Below, one piece after another: positions 14,986 through 19,543 of a stretch of DNA of 19,543 nt (the stretch's first letter is position 1; every line of letters begins with the position of its first letter). Where the stretch lies: contig CAZAQL010000048.1 in the NCBI GenBank assembly GCA_964487295.1, positions 1 to 19,543 of the forward strand. Direction: 5' to 3'. The notes beneath the pieces were generated by a model, which was not told the origin of the DNA, did not search any database, and worked only from the letters and a program-made list of their open reading frames with translations. This DNA comes from JAPEKQ01 sp964487295. Lineage in GTDB: Bacteria; Joyebacterota; Joyebacteria; Joyebacterales; Joyebacteraceae. Made by a program: the position numbers and the translations under genes.

Positions 14986-15497
14986 CTAGAAGCCGCCGGC
15001 CACCATGAGCATGAGGCGCAGGAGGACGTTCGCGTAGATGCCCGCGACGAGGTCGTCCGCGACGATGCCGAGCCCTCCGGGCAGCGCCTCCGCGCGCCCG
15101 GCGGGAAACGGCTTCAGGATATCCAGTATGCGGAAGAGAACGAACGCCGCCGCGTAGATGATCAGTGTCTTCTGGAGGAACAGCACCGCGATGAGCATGC
15201 CGGCGAACTCGTCGATGACGATTCGCGACGCGTCATGGCCGAACACGCGCTCGGCCCGCTCTGCGGCCCAGATCGACATNNNNNNNNNNTCGCGACGAAC
15301 GTCATCACGCCGAGGACCGCCAGGAGCGTTGCGCGCGGCGACGGATCGGGAACCGCCTCCGGCAGGAGGAACCACAGAAGAACCGCGCAGCCGAGCGCTC
15401 CGACGCTTCCCGGAGCGATCGGCGCGTATCCCAGATAGGCTCCCGTTGCGATGAAACGGGTGATCGGATGGAGGGTCGCTCGAACGTCGCTCGTCAC
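14986..15497 (-). CDS. pgpA: Phosphatidylglycerophosphatase A, interrupted by an assembly gap
   Basis: Membrane lipid phosphatase that converts phosphatidylglycerophosphate to phosphatidylglycerol. The gene is split by ten Ns (15280-15289). The 5' part (15497-15291) encodes 69 residues with ATGAYLGYAPIAPGSVGALG (17-36). The 3' part (15279-14986) encodes 97 residues with DASRIVIDEFAGML, then FRILDILKPFPAGRAE and LPGGLGIVADDLVAG, the PgpA signatures. The halves are out of frame across ten Ns, but together they give about 167 residues, close to family size, so the gene is probably intact in the organism. The GTG start at 15497 overlaps the pgsA stop (GTGA); pgsA makes its substrate. Confidence 0.9.
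15280..15289. other. Assembly gap (ten Ns)
   Basis: Ten consecutive Ns lie inside pgpA. For the two halves to share one frame, the true number of bases must be 2 more than a multiple of 3, so ten cannot be the literal gap length. Protein continuity suggests very few bases are missing. Confidence 0.99.
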
Positions 15498-16096
15498 AGC
15501 AGAGGACCTCCCCGCGGTCCGGAGGCCGCTCCCTCCGTCCCTTCGGAACCGAGGGGGAGAACGTACGCGGCCCCCGAGGCGACCGTGAGCGCGATGGCGA
15601 TGACGCCCGCCACACGCAGGAGCGCGAGCATCCAGCCCGCCGTCTCGAGCAGAGGGGCACCGGACGCGTCAGAGGTTACCGCGAGGAAGAGAAGCAGAAG
15701 CGAGATCCACGTCATCTGCGACGCGGTCTTCCACTTCGCCATGCGACTCGTGGCAAAACCGCTGCCGGTCCTGATCACGCCGAGCCGGCAGCCGAGAATC
15801 AGGATCTCACGCGCGACCACGACCGCGAACATCCACAACGGGACCAGATCGCCGCCCGTAAGGAGTACTCCCAGAAGCGCCAGCGTGACCAGGACCTTGT
15901 CGGCCAGCGGGTCGAGGAGCTCCCCGACCCGCGTCACCTGATCCGAGCGCCGGGCCAGGTATCCATCCCACATGTCGGTGATCATGGCGACCACGAAGAT
16001 CACGAAGGCGGCGCGCACGCGTCCCGTCAGGATCATAGCGAGGACGACAGGGCCAAGCAGAAGCCGTCCCGTCGTCAGCGCATTCGGCCAGTTCAT
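15494..16096 (-). CDS. pgsA: CDP-diacylglycerol--glycerol-3-phosphate 3-phosphatidyltransferase
   Basis: Integral membrane enzyme that makes phosphatidylglycerophosphate from CDP-diacylglycerol and glycerol 3-phosphate. The 200-residue form starts MNWPNALTTGRLLLGP, the family N-terminus. The CDP-alcohol phosphatidyltransferase signature D-G-x2-A-R-x8-G-x3-D-x3-D is complete at 44-66 (Asp44, Gly45, Ala48, Arg49, Gly58, Asp62, Asp66), with Asp41 just before. Several hydrophobic segments follow (about 70-105, 128-145, 152-182). ATG 16096 is preferred over ATG 16126 on homology and a G-rich stretch just upstream. It overlaps pgpA by four bases, so consecutive steps of phosphatidylglycerol synthesis are coupled. 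porB ends 46 bp upstream. Confidence 0.95.
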   Translation of the reverse strand: MNWPNALTTGRLLLGPVVLAMILTGRVRAAFVIFVVAMITDMWDGYLARRSDQVTRVGELLDPLADKVLVTLALLGVLLTGGDLVPLWMFAVVVAREILILGCRLGVIRTGSGFATSRMAKWKTASQMTWISLLLLFLAVTSDASGAPLLETAGWMLALLRVAGVIAIALTVASGAAYVLPLGSEGTEGAASGPRGGPLL

Positions 16097-16142
16097 CCGC
16101 CCCCCACGGGCGAGGCGCACGGGCATGGAGCCCCGGGCGCGC

Positions 16143-17072
16143 TCAGTCCTGGGTCAGCTCCTCGCGCTTCAGGAGCCACTCCCACTTCCGGTCAACATCA
16201 GCCTGGATCTCGTCGATGATGTGCTTGTTCTCCTCGCGGAACAGATGACGGAACCGCCCCTGCCGCTTGAGCCAGTCCTCCATGGGCACCTTGGTCTTCG
16301 GCTTTCTGGTCACCCTGAAGACGCCGTTCTCGACCTCGTAGAGAGGCCAGAAGCACGTCTCCACCGCCATCCGCGCGATGTCCATCGACTCCTCGGCCGG
16401 GTAACGCCACCCGCGCGTACAGGGCGCGAGGACGTTCATGAATGCCGGCCCCTCGATCGAGAGAGCCTTCTCGATCTTGTCGGTCATGTCCTTCGGGTAC
16501 CCCGGCGTCGCCTGCGCGACATACGGGATGTCGTGGGCGATCATGATCTCGGTGAGCGGCTTCGGATACTGCTGCTTCCCGGGGATCACCTTGCCGGCGG
16601 GTGTCGTGGAGGTCGCGGTCCCGCGCGGTGTGCCGCCGGACCGCTGGATCCCGGTGTTCATGTAGGCTTCGTTGTCGTAGCAGATGTAGAGCATGTTGTG
16701 GCCGCGTTCCATCGCCCCGGAGAGCGCCTGCAGGCCGATGTCGTACGTCCCGCCGTCTCCGCCCATCGCGATGAAGTTGATCTCCTTGTCGATCCTGCCC
16801 TGCTTGCGGAGCGAGCGGTACGCCGCCTCGGCGCCGCTGATGGTGGCGGCCGAGTTCTCGAAGGCGTTGTGGATGAACGGCACCCTCCATGAAGTGTACG
16901 GATAGATGGTCGTCACAACCTCCACACAACCCGTCGTGCACCCGCACACCGTGTCCTTTCCGGCGGACAGAAGAATCTGTCGCATCGCCGTCATCGGGAG
17001 GCATCCCGCGCACGCGCGGTGTCCCGCGGACATCAGCTCTTCGCGCTCGGCCAGCTGCTTGAGGCCTGGCAT
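16143..17072 (-). CDS. porB: Pyruvate:ferredoxin oxidoreductase, beta subunit
   Basis: The thiamine-diphosphate-binding subunit of the cytosolic enzyme that interconverts pyruvate + CoA and acetyl-CoA + CO2 with ferredoxin. The 309 residues fit PorB. N-terminal cysteines in CAGC (21-24), CGC (43-45), Cys49 and Cys218 in APCTRGW (216-222) include the ligands for one 4Fe-4S cluster. The TPP/Mg motif is GGDGGTYDIG (104-113) with NEAYMNTGIQRS (134-145). ATG 17072 has AAGGAGG (17086-17080) 7 nt upstream, overlapping the porA stop. It is the last gene of the por set. 2-Oxoisovalerate or other oxoacid specificity cannot be excluded from one subunit. Confidence 0.95.
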   Translation of the reverse strand: MPGLKQLAEREELMSAGHRACAGCLPMTAMRQILLSAGKDTVCGCTTGCVEVVTTIYPYTSWRVPFIHNAFENSAATISGAEAAYRSLRKQGRIDKEINFIAMGGDGGTYDIGLQALSGAMERGHNMLYICYDNEAYMNTGIQRSGGTPRGTATSTTPAGKVIPGKQQYPKPLTEIMIAHDIPYVAQATPGYPKDMTDKIEKALSIEGPAFMNVLAPCTRGWRYPAEESMDIARMAVETCFWPLYEVENGVFRVTRKPKTKVPMEDWLKRQGRFRHLFREENKHIIDEIQADVDRKWEWLLKREELTQD

Positions 17073-17084
17073 GTGACCCCCTCC

Positions 17085-18263
17085 TTACCCTCTGACCCCG
17101 ACGAACAGCGGCTCGTCGACGGACACCTTCCCGGCGTCGATCGAGTCAAGCTGGTCGAAGACGGATTTCAGATTCTCCGTGGACATGTCCCGGCCGCCGA
17201 GGCCGTAGACGAAGTTCGCGATCGTCTGGTCGCTCCCGTAGAGGGCCGCCTTGATCTCCTTCTCAAGGGGCCCGCCGGGCGCACCGAACGAGATGCTCCG
17301 GTCCAGCACGCCGACCGTTCGGATGCCGGAGAGCGCGGTCCTGATCTCGTCGCCGGGGAACGGGCGGAAGCAGCGAATCTTGAGAAGTCCGACCTTCCTC
17401 CCCGCGTCCCTGAGCTCGTCGACCACGACCTTGGCCGTTCCGGCGGTCGAGCCGAGCGCCACGAGCGCCGTGTCGGCGCCGTCGAGCCTGTACGGCTCGA
17501 TGAGACCGTACGGACGGCCCGAGAGCTTCCCGTAGGCCTCACCCACCTCGCGCACGACGCCGCGTGCGTTCTTCATCGCCTCGACCTGCTGTCTCTTGTG
17601 CTCGAAGTAGTAGTCCTGGAGGTCCAGCGGGCCGAAGGTCACAGGATCGTCCGTGCGAAGGAGGCTGTACTTCGCCGTGTAGTCACCGACCCAGTCGGCG
17701 ACCTCCTTGTCCTCCAGCGCGTCCAGCACCTCCGCGGTATGGCTGATGATGAAACCGTCGAACGTGACCATGACCGGGAGGAGCACGTCGCCGTGCTCGG
17801 CGATCCTGATCGCCTGCAGGACGTTGTCGTACACCTCCTGCGCGCTCTCCGAATAGAGCTGGATCCACCCGGAGTCACGGCATCCCATCGTATCGCTGTG
17901 GTCGCAGTGGATGTTGATGGGACCAGAGAGTGCCCGGTTGATGACGGGCATCACGATCGGCAGCCGCATCGAGGCGGCGATGTAGACGATCTCCCACATC
18001 AGGGCGAGACCGTTGGCCGAGGTGGCCGTCATCGCGCGCGCTCCGGCGGCGGCCGCGCCGACCGTCGCGCTCATCGCGCTGTGCTCCGATTCGACGAGCA
18101 CGAACTCCGCCTTGACGTCGCCGTCCGCGACGAACTCGGCGAACTTGTGCATCAGTTCAGTCTGGGGTGTGATCGGGAACGCCGCGACCACGTCGGGGTC
18201 GATCTGACGCATGGCCTCGGCGGCCGAATCGTTGCCCGAGAGGATGAGTCTCCGTGCCACCAC
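17085..18263 (-). CDS. porA: Pyruvate:ferredoxin oxidoreductase, alpha subunit
   Basis: The alpha subunit carries pyrimidine-side TPP contacts and substrate-binding residues. The 392 residues fit PorA. Seen: AAFPITPQTELMHKF (27-41), the usual YPITPxT region; ESEHSAMSATVGAAAAGAR (58-76) with the TPP-activating Glu; TATSANGLALMWE (79-91); and NRALSGPINIHCDHSD (109-124) followed by RDSGWIQLYSE (129-139). Domains II and III follow, including ALGSTAGTAKVVVDELR. The start is GTG at 18263 or the next codon, GTG at 18260; AAGGGAG is 4 or 7 nt upstream respectively, so the exact start is uncertain by one residue. A 61-bp gap with a 5-bp hairpin (18294-18307) separates it from porD. Confidence 0.95.
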   Translation of the reverse strand: MVARRLILSGNDSAAEAMRQIDPDVVAAFPITPQTELMHKFAEFVADGDVKAEFVLVESEHSAMSATVGAAAAGARAMTATSANGLALMWEIVYIAASMRLPIVMPVINRALSGPINIHCDHSDTMGCRDSGWIQLYSESAQEVYDNVLQAIRIAEHGDVLLPVMVTFDGFIISHTAEVLDALEDKEVADWVGDYTAKYSLLRTDDPVTFGPLDLQDYYFEHKRQQVEAMKNARGVVREVGEAYGKLSGRPYGLIEPYRLDGADTALVALGSTAGTAKVVVDELRDAGRKVGLLKIRCFRPFPGDEIRTALSGIRTVGVLDRSISFGAPGGPLEKEIKAALYGSDQTIANFVYGLGGRDMSTENLKSVFDQLDSIDAGKVSVDEPLFVGVRG

Positions 18264-18324
18264 TTAGCTCCCTTCTCGCTCGCTCTCGCGCCGTCCGCAT
18301 GGGCGGATCCGGCGCGCCGCGAGC

Positions 18325-18624
18325 CTAGTCGTCAGCGATGTCCGTCTCGAGCTTCATCTCGATCGCAGTGACCTTGTCCGGACATTCGAACGCGCAGATC
18401 CCGCAGCCCTTGCAGTGCTCGAGATCGATGCCGGTGACCTTGCCGTCCTCAAGCAGGATGGCGGAGTCGGGACAGGCGATCCAGCATCTCAGACACTGGA
18501 TGCACTTCTCGCTGTCCCAGACCGCACGGTATGTTCTCCAGGACCCGGTCTCGTAGGTCTGGGCGTTGCCGGCCTCCTCGATGATCCCTGCGATGGGAAT
18601 CTCGGTCCATGCCTTCTCGCTCAT
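18325..18624 (-). CDS. porD: Pyruvate:ferredoxin oxidoreductase, delta subunit (2[4Fe-4S] ferredoxin)
   Basis: Electron-transfer subunit of the oxidoreductase. The 99-residue protein has two classical 4Fe-4S motifs: CIQCLRCWIACP (Cys41, 44, 47, 51) and CKGCGICAFECP (Cys71, 74, 77, 81). The short N-terminal stretch ending ETGSWRTYRAVWD (25-37) is typical of PorD and separates it from free ferredoxins. The ATG at 18624 overlaps the porG stop (ATGA) and a GAGGAGG lies about 10 nt upstream inside porG. Its position between porG and porA supports the role. Confidence 0.95.
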   Translation of the reverse strand: MSEKAWTEIPIAGIIEEAGNAQTYETGSWRTYRAVWDSEKCIQCLRCWIACPDSAILLEDGKVTGIDLEHCKGCGICAFECPDKVTAIEMKLETDIADD

Positions 18625-19193
18625 TCGGAAACAACCTCCTCGTGCGCTCGCTTGATCGCGCGCACGTTGCCCTCCAGAATCTCCGGGCGGAATCCGTGAG
18701 AGAACTTCTTCTTGATCTGGTTCAACACCGTGTCGAGCTCGAGGAGAGGCCGGACCTTGATGAGCGCGCCCAGCATCGGCGCGTTCGGGATCGGACGTCC
18801 GATCTCGTCGATCGCGATGCCGGTCGCGTTCACCGTGAAGATCGTGCGCCCCGGCTTGCCGATCTCGGCGCGGATCTGGGCTGGGGTCTTGACGGTGTTG
18901 ACGATGACGACCGCATCCTCGTTCGTTCCCGCCGTGATGTCGACCGCGCTCACGAGCGTGTCATCGAGCACGATGACGATCTGCGGCGAATAGATGGCGC
19001 AGTGGACGCGGATGGGTTCCTCGCTGATCCTCGTGAACCCGCGCATCGGCGCGCCCATGCGCTCGGGGCCGTAGTCCGGGAAGCCCTGGCTGTACTTCCC
19101 CTCCATGGCCGCGGCCGCCGCGAGGAGCAGCGACGCCGTCTTCGCGCCCTGCCCGCCTCTGGCGTGCCAGCGAATCTCCATCATCTGGGACAT
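18621..19193 (-). CDS. porG: Pyruvate:ferredoxin oxidoreductase, gamma subunit
   Basis: The gamma subunit contributes the CoA-binding/structural domain of the oxidoreductase. The 190-residue protein starts MSQMMEIRWHARGGQGAKTA, with the family GGQGAKTAS motif at 13-21. It continues with GFPDYGPERMGAPMRGFTRI (37-56) and the TNEDAVVIVNT region. ATG 19193 has AAGGAGG (19207-19201) exactly 7 nt upstream. It is the first gene of a porG-porD-porA-porB set, the same order I recall from Thermotoga and several archaea. A possible promoter and two hairpins lie just upstream. Confidence 0.95.
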   Translation of the reverse strand: MSQMMEIRWHARGGQGAKTASLLLAAAAAMEGKYSQGFPDYGPERMGAPMRGFTRISEEPIRVHCAIYSPQIVIVLDDTLVSAVDITAGTNEDAVVIVNTVKTPAQIRAEIGKPGRTIFTVNATGIAIDEIGRPIPNAPMLGALIKVRPLLELDTVLNQIKKKFSHGFRPEILEGNVRAIKRAHEEVVSE

Positions 19194-19200
19194 CCGGAAT

Positions 19201-19241
19201 CCTCCTTCGCACGGCTCGTTCCGTGAGCTTCGCTCCGAAGC
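19201..19241 (-). promoter_or_regulatory. Leader of the por operon: two hairpins and a strong ribosome binding site
   Basis: On the minus strand GCTTCG-GAG-CGAAGC (19241-19227) forms a perfect 6-bp stem with a 3-nt loop. One base later CACGG-6 nt-CCGTG (19225-19210) forms a 5-bp stem. AAGGAGG (19207-19201) follows and lies 7 nt before the porG ATG. No U-tract follows either stem. The ribosome binding site is clear; a regulatory role for the hairpins is speculative. Confidence 0.45.
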
Positions 19242-19244
19242 AAA

Positions 19245-19543
19245 TCAGCTTATGACACTACCAACAGGGGTGCGGAGGGTCAAGCGCAAAGCCCCCGAAC
19301 GCCGCCGAGAGGGACGCGAGAGGAGCCGCGCGGCAGAGGCTGTGAGGTTGTGACTGGTGGACGGCGTTCCCATGAAGGGCGGCGTCCCGGTGATGGACGG
19401 CGTTCCCATGAAGGGCGGCGTCCCGGTGATGGACGGCGTCCCGATGATGGACGGACTCGCGGTGGTCGGCTGACTGGCGGTGGACGACGGGCTCGCGGTG
19501 GTCGGCTGACTGGCGGTGGACGACGGGCTCGCGGTGGTCGGCT
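19245..19543 (-). CDS. Possible C-terminal part of a Ser/Thr/Pro-rich repeat protein (uncertain; open to right edge)
   Basis: A minus-strand frame is open from the right edge to a TGA at 19245-19247, giving 98 residues. It begins with hexapeptide repeats in phase with the 18-bp DNA repeat: ASPSST and ASQPTT alternate, then ASPSII, then GTPSIT and GTPPFM alternate. It ends with a basic, undistinguished tail of about 35 residues. Ser/Thr/Pro hexamers resemble linkers of secreted proteins. However, the other two minus-strand frames are also open through the repeat, no start is visible, and the tail overlaps the possible por promoter. It may be a real 3' end, a decayed gene or non-coding. I do not recognise a family. 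Confidence 0.25.
   Translation of the reverse strand, partial: PTTASPSSTASQPTTASPSSTASQPTTASPSIIGTPSITGTPPFMGTPSITGTPPFMGTPSTSHNLTASAARLLSRPSRRRSGALRLTLRTPVGSVIS
19255..19283 (-). promoter_or_regulatory. Possible sigma-70-type promoter for the por operon
   Basis: TTGACC (19283-19278) and TAGTGT (19260-19255) are separated by 17 bp, the optimal spacing, and would start transcription near 19248, about 55 nt before porG. The -35 match is 5 of 6 but the -10 match only 3 of 6, and promoter consensus is untested in this organism. Confidence 0.3.
19353..19543. repeat. 18-bp tandem repeat with 36-bp higher-order units, running off the right edge
   Basis: Ten 18-bp units and 11 bp of an eleventh lie head to tail (19353, 19371, 19389, 19407, 19425, 19443, 19461, 19479, 19497, 19515, 19533). 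The underlying unit resembles GGTGATGGACGGCGTCCC. Units 1-2 and 3-4 are near-identical 36-bp pairs, and units 7-8 and 9-10 are identical 36-bp pairs of a diverged type. There are no spacers. The 18-bp period equals six codons. Confidence 0.95.

Noticed and set aside
17019..18371. A 450-codon plus-strand frame opposite porA
   Set aside because: It is the complement of a well-supported PorA gene and has no recognisable motif.
19353..19543. CRISPR array, because the higher-order repeat is 36 bp
   Set aside because: Units are directly adjacent with no unique spacers, internal 18-bp periodicity explains the array, and no cas genes are present.
1..19543. Mobile element, phage, toxin-antitoxin or defence system
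   Set aside because: Every gene-sized stretch is explained by conserved housekeeping or envelope genes. No transposase, integrase, terminal inverted repeats or defence motifs were seen.

Overview
The window is a GC-rich (roughly two-thirds G+C by eye), gene-dense stretch of bacterial chromosome. Every gene I can support, 22 protein genes and one tRNA, lies on the minus strand, with most gaps under 40 bp and several start/stop overlaps, so everything is transcribed from right to left. A run of ten Ns at 15280-15289 and ends that cut through a gene (left) and a tandem repeat (right) suggest a draft or metagenome assembly. The gene set points to a diderm bacterium with anaerobic or facultative metabolism: a four-subunit pyruvate:ferredoxin oxidoreductase, a membrane pyrophosphatase, the MEP isoprenoid pathway (IspE) and a heptose isomerase (GmhA). 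The phylum cannot be fixed from this alone. A poorly cultured high-GC lineage near the FCB group or the former deltaproteobacteria is only a guess.

In transcription order: (1) 19543-19245 holds an 18-bp/36-bp tandem repeat that runs off the right edge and may be the 3' end of an unseen gene. (2) porG-porD-porA-porB (19193-16143) encode pyruvate:ferredoxin oxidoreductase in the gamma-delta-alpha-beta order. (3) pgsA and pgpA (phosphatidylglycerol synthesis), cinA (nucleotide/NAD repair), thpR (2',3'-cyclic RNA phosphodiesterase), recA and recX (recombination and its modulator), then alaS (alanyl-tRNA synthetase). pgpA is broken by the N gap. (4) An envelope-sugar cluster: rmlA (long form), rmlD and gmhA. 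(5) udk (uridine kinase), a UbiA-family polyprenyl-phosphate phosphoribosyltransferase, ispE and spoVG. (6) tRNA-Gln(UUG), prs, rplY, pth and the first 223 codons of a membrane pyrophosphatase gene that leaves the left edge.

Functionally the window joins housekeeping blocks for lipids, recombination, translation and PRPP/isoprenoid metabolism with a small sugar-nucleotide module. IspE supplies isoprenoid precursors, prs makes PRPP, and the UbiA-like enzyme probably joins a polyprenyl phosphate to PRPP. I found no CRISPR, transposase, phage or defence genes and no convincing novel system. The items most worth checking are the right-edge repeat with its possible Ser/Thr/Pro-rich reading frame, the missing canonical start codon of rmlA, the atypical PRPP loop of Prs, and the near-zero true length of the pgpA gap.
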